The notes under the pieces are model-generated. The model searched no databases. It saw only the letters and a list, made by a program, of their open reading frames with translations, and was not told where the DNA came from. From contig NZ_PKUQ01000054.1 in assembly GCF_002866925.1 (NCBI RefSeq), positions 62,001-126,000 on the forward strand: a stretch of 64,000 bases of DNA. Reading direction: 5' to 3'. The position numbers and the translations under genes are program-made. Shown here piece after piece: positions 35,464-44,596 of the stretch (its first letter is position 1; each line of letters opens with the position of its first letter). This stretch comes from Cohaesibacter celericrescens. GTDB taxonomy: Bacteria > Pseudomonadota > Alphaproteobacteria > Rhizobiales > Cohaesibacteraceae.

Positions 35464-37050
35464 TTATCCATAAATCACATGAGGCAACCAAGTCGCCAAG
35501 CTTGGCAGATGCCACAGCAAGACCAGAGCCAAGATTTGGATCATCACAAAGGGTATGATGCCCTTATAGATTTGGATCGTGCGCACAGAAGGCGGAGCAA
35601 CCCCTCGCAGATAGAACAGCGCGAATCCAAATGGTGGCGTCAGGAACGACGTTTGAAGATTGACGGCCATCATAATTCCCAGCCAAACAGGGCTCATTGG
35701 GTCGCCGTTTGGCATTTCCAGTTGCAGCAAAACGGGAGCAACCATCGGAACGACAACAAACACAATTTCAAGGAAATCGAGGAAGAAACCAAGAAAGAAC
35801 ATCAAAAGCATCACGGCAATCATGGCACCAACAGCGCCGCCGGGAATATCTTTCAGGGTTTCCTGAATCATTTCCTCACCGCCCAACCCGCGGAAGACCA
35901 GCGAGAACAGCGACGCTCCGATCAGGATGATGAACACCATGGAGGTCACCTGTGTGGTTCCCTCCATCACCGGAACAAGCACTTTCTTGCGGTAAATCCG
36001 GTAAAGAGCACTCAGGATACCAAAAGCCAACAGCAACGCACAGACCGCAGCACCAACAGTCGCAATCATGTCTGCCTGTGAAATATCATTGCGCGCAACA
36101 CGCAAATCCACATTGGCAGTCAAAATCAGCATCACAATCAGCGCGATCGCCGCCAGAAATATCGGCCAACTGTGATTTTCATCCAACCGATATCCAGCCA
36201 ACAGAATAGAGCCAACAGCCCCAACAGCGGCCGCTTCGGTAGGTGTGGCAATTCCCCCAAGAATGGAACCGAGCACCGACAGAATCAGGAAGATCGGAGG
36301 CAAAAGCGCATGGATAACTTCCCGAGCTGTCACACCGGGATTCTCGGCCTTGGGAATGGATGGCGCTGAACTGGGACGAATGATCGCAATGAACACCTGA
36401 TAGATGATGTAGAAACCCACCAGCATCAAACCAGGAAGCAATGCCCCAGCAAACAAGTCACCAACCGAAACTGTCTCGGGAGAGAAGATCCCCATTTCCA
36501 ACTGCGCTTTTTGATAGGCATTGGAAAGCTGATCTCCCAGAATAACAAGAACAATAGAGGGCGGAATAATCTGCCCGAGCGTACCGGCTGCCGCAATCGA
36601 CCCACAAGCCAATTCAGGAGAATAACCACGCTTGAGCATGGTCGGCAATGATAGCAGCCCCATGGTGACAACCGTTGCGCCGACAATCCCCGTGGAGGCA
36701 GCCAGCAGGGCACCAACAATAGAAACAGCAATGCCCAAGCCACCGTGAACGGACCCAAGCATGCGCCCCATCGTATCGAGCAATTCTTCGGCCACCTTGG
36801 ACCGTTCAAGCATGACACCCATGAAGACGAACAGCGGCACCGCCAACAAGGTCTCATTGGTCATCGTTCCAAAGATACGCTGCGGCAAGGCCGACAAAAA
36901 CGACATATCAAAGACACCGACCAACCAGCCAATCAGAGCAAAGGCCAGCGCAACACCTGCCAAGCTAAAAGCGACAGGAAAGCCGAGCATCAGAACAACA
37001 CAGGCAGCGCCAAACATCGCCAAATCGAGAGAATGTGCAAGTGCTTCCAT
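35464..37050 (-). CDS. dctM: TRAP transporter large permease DctM (long form)
   Basis: A 528-residue inner-membrane protein of the ion-driven TRAP family, about 100 residues longer than the usual DctM. The family features are present: GFPVAFSLAGVALAF, the GIVGATVVTMGLLSLPTML segment and the LGQIIPPSIVLVILGD stretch. An extra hydrophobic stretch with two probable helices lies around residues 290-355 (WPIFLAAIALIVMLILTANV, then a second helix), as in the mannitol/chloroaromatic and alpha-keto-acid subgroup. Its ATG overlaps the dctQ stop by one base (TGATG). It moves the ligand bound by the protein at 37814-38902 together with DctQ. Confidence 0.92.
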   Translation of the reverse strand: MEALAHSLDLAMFGAACVVLMLGFPVAFSLAGVALAFALIGWLVGVFDMSFLSALPQRIFGTMTNETLLAVPLFVFMGVMLERSKVAEELLDTMGRMLGSVHGGLGIAVSIVGALLAASTGIVGATVVTMGLLSLPTMLKRGYSPELACGSIAAAGTLGQIIPPSIVLVILGDQLSNAYQKAQLEMGIFSPETVSVGDLFAGALLPGLMLVGFYIIYQVFIAIIRPSSAPSIPKAENPGVTAREVIHALLPPIFLILSVLGSILGGIATPTEAAAVGAVGSILLAGYRLDENHSWPIFLAAIALIVMLILTANVDLRVARNDISQADMIATVGAAVCALLLAFGILSALYRIYRKKVLVPVMEGTTQVTSMVFIILIGASLFSLVFRGLGGEEMIQETLKDIPGGAVGAMIAVMLLMFFLGFFLDFLEIVFVVVPMVAPVLLQLEMPNGDPMSPVWLGIMMAVNLQTSFLTPPFGFALFYLRGVAPPSVRTIQIYKGIIPFVMIQILALVLLWHLPSLATWLPHVIYG

Positions 37051-37586
37051 CAGTGATTTCCTCCGATCTGCATGCGACGCAATTCAACTTCGTCGCCTTG
37101 CAACGCAGCCCACGACCGAACGGCCATCACAAACGCCTGCAACCCCATTTGCACAGCAAACCCTATAATCGCACTCTTGAGAAGGAAGCGCGCCTGAATA
37201 CCGGATGTTTCCTGACTGCCTTCCAAAATCGACCAACTGTTGGCCACATAGGCCCAAGAAACATAGATAATCAAAATGCAGAAGGGCATCATCAAGAAAA
37301 GCGCCCCGAACAGATTAACCTTAGCCTTGGTACGCGGACGCGCCTCACGATAGAAAATGTCAACCCGCACATGGCCTTCTTTGGAAAAGGTATAAGCGGA
37401 CGCCAGCATAAACAGAAAGGCGTGCAAATAAATAATGAGCTCTTGCATCCAAATAGAGCCAACACCAAACACGTAGCGCATCAACACCACGGAAAATTGT
37501 ATGAGAACGATGAAAAGGGTAAACCAGGCAAGTCCTTTGCCCGATGCCACATTGACCCGATCAATCAGGTCCGCGAGTGCACGCAT
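37050..37586 (-). CDS. dctQ: TRAP transporter small permease DctQ
   Basis: A 178-residue membrane protein with four hydrophobic helices. Family marks are FIVLIQFSVVLMRYVFGVGSIW and EGHVRVDIFYREA, the conserved Gly-His-Val-Arg-Val-Asp loop of DctQ. AGGAG precedes the ATG. Its stop overlaps the dctM start, so the two membrane subunits are coupled. Confidence 0.9.
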   Translation of the reverse strand: MRALADLIDRVNVASGKGLAWFTLFIVLIQFSVVLMRYVFGVGSIWMQELIIYLHAFLFMLASAYTFSKEGHVRVDIFYREARPRTKAKVNLFGALFLMMPFCILIIYVSWAYVANSWSILEGSQETSGIQARFLLKSAIIGFAVQMGLQAFVMAVRSWAALQGDEVELRRMQIGGNH

Positions 37587-37760
37587 TTATCAAACTCCTG
37601 TCCCACCCTGCCCTGACGCAACCGCGGTTAACAACCAAGCCAAAGGCTCTCTTATCAACACGATTTAAGGCAAGAAGACCGTTTGTCGCACGCATGAACA
37701 AGAAGCGTGCAACTGCCTTTACGGCTTCCAAATTATAAAGGTGTCCTCCCGGACAAAGAA

Positions 37761-37786
37761 GCTCCCCCCAAAAAATCGGGAGGAGC
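37761..37786 (-). terminator. Hairpin between dctP and dctQM (attenuator-like)
   Basis: On the minus strand GCTCCTCCC pairs with GGGGGGAGC (one G-U pair) around eight bases, then TTCTTTG. It begins 28 bases after the dctP stop and is about 175 bp before dctQ. A partial terminator here would favour binding protein over membrane subunits. Confidence 0.55.
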
Positions 37787-37813
37787 CAAAGCATAGGTGT
37801 CGTAGTGAGCTGA

Positions 37814-38902
37814 TTAACCCAGCACGCGATCGCGGCTAAGGGTATAGGTCTGCTCAGCAATACGACCCCAATCGCCTACGTTTTTACGGGCTGTGATGTA
37901 GCTGTCATAGATGCGCTTGGAAAGCTCATCGGTATCAGCCACTTCTGCAACAACCTCTTCGGAGACTTTGCCAATCGCATCGAACACTTCGTCAGGGAAC
38001 TGCTTGAGGTTGACACTATGCTTATTGAGCAATGTTTCCAGAGCCGCACCGTTTTTGGCGTTGAACTCGGAATACATGAAATTGTTTTCTGCCATGCAAG
38101 CATTCTGCACCACAGCCTGATCGGCTTTGGACAGGCTGTTAAACAGGTCAAGATTCACACCACAAGACAGGCCTGAACCTGGCTCATGAAAACCGGGATA
38201 GTAGTAGAATTTGGTGATCTTGTAGAACCCAAAGGCAAGGTCATTCCAAGGGCCGACCCATTCGGTCGCATCAATCGCACCAGACTGCAGGGATGGGAAA
38301 ATTTCACCACCCGGCAAAGCCACAGCGGACGCCCCCATGCGGCGAAGAACTTCGCCACCAAGGCCAGGCATACGCATTTTCAGGCCTTTGAGGTCTTCAA
38401 GAGAATTGATTTCCTTGTTAAACCAGCCGCCCATCTGAACGCCAGTGTTACCAGCCATGAAAGGCTTGATGTTAAATTGTGCGGCCAGCTCGTCCCACAA
38501 TTCCTGACCACCACCATTGAGAATCCAGGCATCCAGCTCATTGCCGGTCAGGCCCATTGGTACAGCGGTAAAGAAGTTGAAGGCCTTGTGCTTGCCTTGC
38601 CAGTAATATTCAGCACCATGATACATGTCTGCTGTACCGGTAGAAACCGCATCGAAGCACTCGAACGGAGGCACCAATTCACCAGCACCGTAAAGCTTGA
38701 CGGTCAGACGACCATCTGTCATGGCAGTGATACGGTCAGCCATACGCTGAGCACCTGTGCCAAGACCAGGGAAGTTTTTAGGCCAAGTTGTGACCAATTT
38801 CAGCGTGCGTTTGTCCTGAGCAATTGCGGGGGCAGCCAAAGTGGTTGCGGCCGCTGCGCCAGACGCGAGCGTAGCTTTCTTTAGAAAGGAACGACGATCC
38901 AT
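37814..38902 (-). CDS. dctP: TRAP transporter binding protein DctP, Tat-exported
   Basis: A 362-residue periplasmic binding protein. It begins MDRRSFLKKATLASG and ends its signal at AAPAIAQ: a twin-arginine (Tat) signal, so it is exported folded. The mature protein has LVTTWPKNFPGLGTGAQRMADR, GAGELVPPFECFDAVSTGTADMYHG and the ligand-clamping SLEDLKGLKMRMPGLGGEVLRRMGA with its arginine. This matches the TakP/mannitol-chloroaromatic subgroup, several of which bind 2-oxo acids or lactate as calcium or sodium complexes. The ligand is not certain. GGAGGAG precedes the ATG. It is divergent from a sensor kinase gene 149 bp away. Confidence 0.92.
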   Translation of the reverse strand: MDRRSFLKKATLASGAAAATTLAAPAIAQDKRTLKLVTTWPKNFPGLGTGAQRMADRITAMTDGRLTVKLYGAGELVPPFECFDAVSTGTADMYHGAEYYWQGKHKAFNFFTAVPMGLTGNELDAWILNGGGQELWDELAAQFNIKPFMAGNTGVQMGGWFNKEINSLEDLKGLKMRMPGLGGEVLRRMGASAVALPGGEIFPSLQSGAIDATEWVGPWNDLAFGFYKITKFYYYPGFHEPGSGLSCGVNLDLFNSLSKADQAVVQNACMAENNFMYSEFNAKNGAALETLLNKHSVNLKQFPDEVFDAIGKVSEEVVAEVADTDELSKRIYDSYITARKNVGDWGRIAEQTYTLSRDRVLG

Positions 38903-38921
38903 ATATTTTTCTCCTCCAGAT

Positions 38922-38940
38922 GCAATCTATTGTCGATTGC
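38922..38940. repeat. 6-bp inverted repeat in the dctP/sensor kinase divergent region
   Basis: GCAATC and GATTGC separated by seven bases lie 20 bp upstream of the TRAP dctP start, in the 149-bp space shared with the sensor kinase gene. It is a possible binding site for the LuxR-type regulator encoded at 40603; weak evidence. Confidence 0.3.
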
Positions 38941-39051
38941 GGACCATTTAGGCCAGTTTTAGTGCTTACAGAAACGCCGATGGACCGGCTAGAGTAGTAT
39001 CAGCGAGCAATATTGCGTAGAACTACACAATTCCTCAGCCAAAGGCGCAAC

Positions 39052-40449
39052 ATGAGCAAGATACGAACACAAAAGCTTTCCAATGCCAACGTAAAATTAC
39101 CTTTTAAACTCAAAATTTTACTAATTGCTATATTGCCCATTATCGCCGTTTCAGCGCTCACTGGTTGGCTGATCCACATCGGAGCAAACAGTCTCATTGA
39201 GGTGGAGACTCGGCTAATTGAAAAGCGCATCCTCGATTTCCGCCAGCAAGAGCTCAAAAATTACATCTCGCTGGCACGCACCGCAATAGACCAAGACTAT
39301 GTCGACGAAACCGTAGACATCCGAGTGGCACAAAAAGCGGTTCAGCAAATTTTGCACAATCTGAATTATGGTGATGACGGCTATTTCTTTGCGTATGATC
39401 GCAAAGGGACCAGCCTTGTTAACGCGCCGTCACCAGATCTCATCGGGAAAAATATTTGGTATATCAAAGACGAAGACGGAAAGTTTCTAATTCAAGACTT
39501 GATGCAGAAAGCTGTGAATGGCGGTGGCTTTACCAACTATATTTGGAACAAGCCCTCAACGGGCGAAAAAACACTAAAGTTGGGTTATTCGATCTACCTA
39601 CCAAAATGGGGATGGATGCTCGGTACAGGTCTTTACCTGGATGACATCAAGCAACAAATAAACTCCTCGAGGGCCGACATGCGCGCCTCTACGCGTAAGG
39701 CAGAAACAATATTGTTCCTTGTCGCCCTTCTCGCCGTTGTGGTCACCGCCATCGCCGTCGCAGCCCTGCACTATAACGAACATAAACTCGCCGATGAAAA
39801 ACTCAAAGCCTTGACCCGTCGCATCGTCGATGTGCAGGAGGAAGAACGCAAACGCGTATCCAATGACCTGCATGATGGCATCAATCAGCTTTTAGTCAGC
39901 GTGCGCCACCGTCTGGAGCTGGCCATTGATCATATATCAAAACCGGACAAAGCCTTACCTCTTATGAACAAAAGCCTATCCATTCTCGACACCTCAATCT
40001 CGGACGTGCGCCGCATCTCCAAAGCATTGCACCCTTCAGCACTGGACAACATCGGCCTCGCCGTCGCGATCAGGGAACTGGGGAGCGATTTTGAAGAAAG
40101 CACCCAAATCGAGACCCAAATAAGGGCTGATACCATTGGAAATCGCCTATCTGAGACAGCCAAAATTGCTATCTACAGGGTGGTTCAGGAAGCGTTGACC
40201 AATGTGGTACGTCACGCCAACGCCAGTGTGGTACAAATTGAAATGAAGGTGGATGACGACAACAAGATTGTGACATTGAAAATCTGGGACAATGGCGAGG
40301 GATTAAAAACGCCTGATCAACCCTCAAGCGGCAATGGCTTGGGGCTGCGCAATATGGTAGAACGGATGGAAAGTCAGGGTGGCAATTTGAGCATCCGCAA
40401 TGGCGTATCAGGCGGCTTGGAGCTTATCGGCCTTATGCCACAAGTCTAA
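39052..40449 (+). CDS. Cache-domain sensor histidine kinase (HisKA_3 type)
   Basis: A 465-residue membrane sensor. AAAGG is six bases before ATG 39052; a TTG 13 codons upstream is less likely. Order: basic N-terminus, helix LKILLIAILPIIAVSALTGWLIHIG, periplasmic single Cache domain (about 40-205, with YGDDGYFFAYDRKGTSLVNAP and YLPKWGWMLGTGLYLDDI), second helix LFLVALLAVVVTAIAVAAL, phosphoacceptor helix EEERKRVSNDLHDGINQ with the His near residue 280, and a HATPase domain (QEALTNVVRHANA, WDNGEGL, GNGLGLRNM). Divergent from TRAP dctP, it probably senses the same small carboxylate and signals to the regulator encoded next. Confidence 0.92.
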   Translation: MSKIRTQKLSNANVKLPFKLKILLIAILPIIAVSALTGWLIHIGANSLIEVETRLIEKRILDFRQQELKNYISLARTAIDQDYVDETVDIRVAQKAVQQILHNLNYGDDGYFFAYDRKGTSLVNAPSPDLIGKNIWYIKDEDGKFLIQDLMQKAVNGGGFTNYIWNKPSTGEKTLKLGYSIYLPKWGWMLGTGLYLDDIKQQINSSRADMRASTRKAETILFLVALLAVVVTAIAVAALHYNEHKLADEKLKALTRRIVDVQEEERKRVSNDLHDGINQLLVSVRHRLELAIDHISKPDKALPLMNKSLSILDTSISDVRRISKALHPSALDNIGLAVAIRELGSDFEESTQIETQIRADTIGNRLSETAKIAIYRVVQEALTNVVRHANASVVQIEMKVDDDNKIVTLKIWDNGEGLKTPDQPSSGNGLGLRNMVERMESQGGNLSIRNGVSGGLELIGLMPQV

Positions 40450-40602
40450 CAATCCCTGTCCAACGCAGGGCTCAAGCCTTCACTTACTTGGCCTAGACCA
40501 GAGGAAAAGCCTCAATTGCTAGACCAAGTGGCTTTGCATTCTCCGGCGCATAGGCTATTTGGAACAAAACACTTGGGTAAACAGACGGAACCGCGTGATA
40601 CA

Positions 40603-41301
40603 ATGACCAATTCTGCATCCAACGAAGCGCAGAGCACGGATAAAAAAATCAGGATCGTGATTGCCGACGACCACGCTTTGGTGCGTGACGGCATTCGCGC
40701 GCGGCTGGAACTTAGCGACAATCTGGATATCGTTGCCGAAGCGGTCGATGGCTTGGAAGCAGTCAAACTCACCCGCTTGCATCAACCCGATGTTGTTATG
40801 CTCGACATCTCGATGCCCAATTGCAACGGATTGGAAGCAGCTCGTCTTATCCGCCAAGAAAACAAAGATTGCCGCATTCTGTTCCTCTCGATGCATGACA
40901 ATCCTGAATATGTGCAAGCAGCTGTCAAAGCAGGAGCCAACGGCTTTTTACTCAAAGATGTCTGTGCCTCAGGCATGACATCGGCAATCGCATCTGTGGC
41001 CGCCGGCGGATATTATTTTTCCAAAAGCATCTCGCTGGAAGCCCTCAAAGAAGACAACGACAAGGCCGAAAACAACCCCTACAATCTCACGGACAGAGAG
41101 CTCGATGTCCTCAAAGGGATTGCAGAAGGCAAAGCCAACAAAGAAATTGCGTCCATTCTGGGCATCGGAGTCCGCACAGTGGAGAGCCACAGGCAAAGAA
41201 TGCGCGAGAAGATCGGCGGCGGGAATTCCGCTCAATTGACCCACATTGCCATGGAAATGGGACTTGTCGGCCCGACGACAGAAAGCTTTCTCGATCTTTA
41301 G
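40603..41301 (+). CDS. LuxR/NarL-type response regulator
   Basis: A 232-residue DNA-binding regulator paired with the upstream kinase. The receiver starts KIRIVIADDHALVRDGIRARLE with phosphoacceptor Asp in VMLDISMPN near residue 67 and Lys in FLLKDV near 120. The C-terminal LuxR helix-turn-helix is LTDRELDVLKGIAEGKANKEIASILGIGVRTVESHRQRM. The start at 40603 was chosen from domain fit; no clear ribosome binding site is seen, and an earlier TTG at 40516 is possible. The gap after the kinase gene is 153 bp. Likely target: the divergent TRAP operon. Confidence 0.92.
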   Translation: MTNSASNEAQSTDKKIRIVIADDHALVRDGIRARLELSDNLDIVAEAVDGLEAVKLTRLHQPDVVMLDISMPNCNGLEAARLIRQENKDCRILFLSMHDNPEYVQAAVKAGANGFLLKDVCASGMTSAIASVAAGGYYFSKSISLEALKEDNDKAENNPYNLTDRELDVLKGIAEGKANKEIASILGIGVRTVESHRQRMREKIGGGNSAQLTHIAMEMGLVGPTTESFLDL

Positions 41302-41447
41302 CAACTCTTGCTAATGGATAGCACAAAACATTTCCCCCAATATTTCTGGGGTTTGCACGGCAATCCATCAAATTGTTTTGATCATTTGATTCCTCAGAAA
41401 ATGCCGAATGGTTTGCAACATCAGGTTCAAACCACCAGGACCAATCT

Positions 41448-42542
41448 TCACAACAGATTGGCCAACAACAGCACAAGACCAAATCCAAGCACAACGAGCC
41501 CGGCCAGCAACAAGACAGCAGCACCGAACCAATCCAGCATTCTATGCGACATACCCCGCTCTGCCAGAGTCTGCGAGAAGCTCCGTGCATAGGCAGCAAC
41601 CAGAGCAAGCATAGCGATGGTCAATCCTGTACCCAACCCCATCGCATAGGCTGCAAGAACACCAGCCCAAAACACTTTCTGAGACAACGCAAAAACCAAA
41701 ACGATCAACGCCCCTGAACAAGGCCGCAGCCCCATCGAAACCACAGCAAGAGCCATCCCGCGCATGCCGTGCGCCTCTTCAACCAACTCAAGTGCAGGCG
41801 CATGAGAATGACCACAACCACAGCCTTCCGCATGGTCATGTTTATGCTCATGGATGTGCAAGCTGTCGTGATGCTGTGAGGGACCATGGACATGCGAGTG
41901 CGTGTGGGCGTGACTATCCGTTTTATTAGCTACATTACCCAAAGCACGCACAGAGAGGTAGGCACGCCAAGCGCGCAACAACAGCCACAGCCCCAACAGC
42001 ACGAACATGCCATAGGACGCCAATTCCAAAAGCTGTGCTGTCTGGGTGATGGCAACCGCAGTGAGATTAAGTGCAACTGCTGCTATGCCGATCAAAAAAA
42101 CCGCCACCGAAGCCTGCACCATTGCAGCTATGAGCGCCAAAAGGGCACCTTTTCGAGCGGTCGCACCACTGGCAAACAAATAAGTCGTCAGCACCACTTT
42201 GCCGTGGCCAGGCCCCGCCGCATGGAAGGCCCCATAGGCAAAAGACAACCCTAACAAAGCCCCCAAAGCAGCCCAACTGCCTTCAACCAACTTTACTGCA
42301 TCTTTAAGAGCCATGTAGAACTCAGACTGACGCGCCAAAATCCAGCCTTGTATGTCTCCCCAAACCCCAGATCCCATGAGCGGCCCTGTCGTTTCGGGCA
42401 ATGCAACGCCAAATGGCGACTTTGTGGCAAAGGCTTCCGCCCCGGGCAAGAACCCTGCCAGCAGCACCATCGCAGTCGCTAAAAGAATCACTGCAAAAAT
42501 GATTGACGCAGATCGCATACGCTCAGACATGTCTATTCGCAT
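41448..42542 (-). CDS. NicO/RcnA family nickel-cobalt exporter
   Basis: A 364-residue membrane protein. It has a signal-like first helix, the GPGHGKVVLTTYLFASGA motif of the family near residue 112, a histidine-rich cytosolic or periplasmic loop near 205-245 (SHAHTHSHVHGPSQHHD, then HIHEHKHDHAEGCGCGHSH) that would bind metal, and the second motif GLRPCSGALIVLVFAL. Export of Ni or Co is the usual role; zinc is also possible. Its start overlaps the end of the DUF1007 gene (alternative ATG 42530 lies two bases after that stop), so they are coupled. Confidence 0.9.
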   Translation of the reverse strand: MRIDMSERMRSASIIFAVILLATAMVLLAGFLPGAEAFATKSPFGVALPETTGPLMGSGVWGDIQGWILARQSEFYMALKDAVKLVEGSWAALGALLGLSFAYGAFHAAGPGHGKVVLTTYLFASGATARKGALLALIAAMVQASVAVFLIGIAAVALNLTAVAITQTAQLLELASYGMFVLLGLWLLLRAWRAYLSVRALGNVANKTDSHAHTHSHVHGPSQHHDSLHIHEHKHDHAEGCGCGHSHAPALELVEEAHGMRGMALAVVSMGLRPCSGALIVLVFALSQKVFWAGVLAAYAMGLGTGLTIAMLALVAAYARSFSQTLAERGMSHRMLDWFGAAVLLLAGLVVLGFGLVLLLANLL

Positions 42543-43210
42543 GTCAAAATCACCTGATTGGCCATAGTGGATGTCATCTGCATCAAATCATCCGGAATCT
42601 CGCGTTGATCCGCAGGAATCTGAGCCAGCAATCCCATCGTCTCATCATCAAGCGCTTCGGCCTGTTTGACGCGAATGGAACACCCCTGATGAGCGCTGGT
42701 CAACTTGGCTGGCTCCTTCGCCGCAAAAGAAAAGTCTACGAAAAAACTGGGATCATAAACGTCAAGCAACACCTCTTGCTCCACCTTAACATCCGCGACC
42801 ACCGGCAAAGTGAAATGCAGCACCAGCGTTTCACCCTTCACTGAAAGCCAATAGTCTTTTGGATCGCCAAAGGTTGAAGCTTCTGTCTCTGGGGCACCCT
42901 TAATATAGAGATCAGAAAAATAGGCATATTCCGAGAGAGACTCAACATTCACCTGCGCCAGAGGTTGCAACTCCTCTCGCGAGAGAACCCCATCCCCACT
43001 GTCATCCAACCCTTGGCTGGCAAAAGCACTGAAAGCCTCATCAAAGGTCCACTGATAACGCACTTCTTTGACGGACCGCTCTTGCATGACCACTTCAGCC
43101 TGCACCGTCACCCATACGTGGGGGTGCGCCTTCGCCACCGACAGAGGTGCCGCACAAGCAATAATGAATAAAGGCAGAGAGTGCAGAATAGGACCCAACA
43201 ACTTGAACAT
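42533..43210 (-). CDS. DUF1007 family periplasmic protein
   Basis: A 225-residue exported protein starting MFKLLGPILHSLPLFIIACAAPLSVAKA with AGAGGTG seven bases upstream; the longer frame to 43363 is unsupported. Mature sequence starts HPHVWVTVQAEVV, the DUF1007 signature with paired histidines. An EF-hand-like loop (DDSGDGVLSREEL) is typical of the family. DUF1007 genes are regularly found fused to or next to NicO exporters, as here. A role in delivering or sensing the exported metal is likely but not proven. Confidence 0.9.
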   Translation of the reverse strand: MFKLLGPILHSLPLFIIACAAPLSVAKAHPHVWVTVQAEVVMQERSVKEVRYQWTFDEAFSAFASQGLDDSGDGVLSREELQPLAQVNVESLSEYAYFSDLYIKGAPETEASTFGDPKDYWLSVKGETLVLHFTLPVVADVKVEQEVLLDVYDPSFFVDFSFAAKEPAKLTSAHQGCSIRVKQAEALDDETMGLLAQIPADQREIPDDLMQMTSTMANQVILTCE

Positions 43211-43476
43211 CGAAACACCTCTGAGAAACAAGAAAACAGCAAAACCATCCAGCAGAATCACTACCATATGACCATAGCAGACGCAGCAGTCTAACTTTCT
43301 AGGCAAGCAGTTCGGCAAGAACATGTCGCACAGGCTCATCAACAGGAATATGAATTTCGACACAGCAATAAAACAAGAGGATTATTTCCGATATCTCCCG
43401 AATTCTTAGAAAAATAAATGCGATATTTTCAAACAATTGATTGATAATTTCCAAAACAATTACATTTGAGGGAATT

Positions 43477-44538
43477 ATGAACCTGATCACCAACAATATA
43501 AAAATGCCTGCGACATTTGATCACCCTGAATTTCATGACCATGAACAGGTCTTGTTTTGTTCGGATAAAAAAAGTCGATTGCGCGCCATCATAGCCGTCC
43601 ACAACACCAATCTCGGCCCCGCCATAGGCGGCTGTCGCATGTGGGCCTATGATACTGGCGACGCAGCATTAACTGATGCACTGCGCCTTTCTCGGGGCAT
43701 GACCTATAAAAACGCTCTTGCAGGCCTGCCCCATGGCGGAGGGAAATCGGTTATTCTGGGCGATTCCCACACGGATAAAACCCCGGATCTACTGCGCGCG
43801 TTTGCCCATCATGTCAAATGCCTGGCAGCGCGCTACATCACGGCAGAGGATGTAGGCATCACCAATAAAGACGCCGATTTAATGGCCTCAATCGCACCCA
43901 ACGTTGGCGGCACCTCTCAATCCAGTCTGGGAGACCCAAGTCCCTTCACCGCGCTTGGCGTTTATTGTGGCATCAAGTCAGCCGCACAGCATATGTATGG
44001 CTCCGATAATCTCGCTGGAAAATATATATCCGTGAAAGGGCTGGGCAATGTCGGGTTCCGACTGGCCGACTATTTGCACAAAGACGGTGCCAAACTGATC
44101 CTGTCCGATGTCTATGAACCCAATCTCAAACGAGCCGTCGAGGCCTTTGGTGCCCAAAGCGTCAGCCCAGACGAAGCCCACGCAGTCGATTGTGATATTT
44201 TTGCTCCTTGTGCACTGGGTGCCGGCCTGAACAGTCAAACCATTCCGGCCATTCAGGCAGCCATCGTCGCTGGCGCCGCCAACAACCAGCTAGAAACCAA
44301 CCAAGACGGGGTCCGGCTTATGGAACGGGGCATCTTATATGCCCCCGATTATGTTATAAACGCGGGCGGCGTTATTGCCGTCGCCGAGCCCCTCGGCCCC
44401 AATGCTGCATCCAACACCATCGCCAGAACACGCGCCATCGGCAATACTCTCAGTCAAATTTTCACTGACGCACAGAAAAGCGGCAAACCCACAGCTGTGA
44501 TCGCCGATCGCTTGGCTGAACAGCGCTTCATGGCCTGA
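43477..44538 (+). CDS. Leucine/valine-type amino acid dehydrogenase
   Basis: A 353-residue NAD-dependent dehydrogenase that oxidatively deaminates a branched-chain (or phenyl) amino acid to its 2-oxo acid. The start has GAGGGA five bases upstream. GPAIGGCRMWAYDT, the catalytic lysines in MTYKNALAGLPHGGGKSV (Lys78 and Lys90), the DVGI loop, and the Rossmann GLGNVGFRLADYL with downstream Asp (SDVYEPN) are in order. Length matches leucine dehydrogenase. It faces the copper ATPase across a shared terminator. The product would suit a branched-chain catabolic route, but no such genes are adjacent. Confidence 0.9.
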   Translation: MNLITNNIKMPATFDHPEFHDHEQVLFCSDKKSRLRAIIAVHNTNLGPAIGGCRMWAYDTGDAALTDALRLSRGMTYKNALAGLPHGGGKSVILGDSHTDKTPDLLRAFAHHVKCLAARYITAEDVGITNKDADLMASIAPNVGGTSQSSLGDPSPFTALGVYCGIKSAAQHMYGSDNLAGKYISVKGLGNVGFRLADYLHKDGAKLILSDVYEPNLKRAVEAFGAQSVSPDEAHAVDCDIFAPCALGAGLNSQTIPAIQAAIVAGAANNQLETNQDGVRLMERGILYAPDYVINAGGVIAVAEPLGPNAASNTIARTRAIGNTLSQIFTDAQKSGKPTAVIADRLAEQRFMA

Positions 44539-44565
44539 ACTATCCGTAGCAAGAGTTAGAAACAG

Positions 44566-44596
44566 AGCCAGACAGCATCAATCAGTCTGTCTGGCT
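44566..44596 (+). terminator. Terminator between leucine-type dehydrogenase and copper ATPase
   Basis: Ten-bp stem AGCCAGACAG / CTGTCTGGCT followed by TTTCC; its right arm lies inside the last codons of the converging copper ATPase gene. Confidence 0.65.

Noticed and set aside
35392-36081. 229-codon plus-strand open frame antisense to dctM
   Set aside because: Composition is an antisense shadow of hydrophobic codons; dctM is secure.
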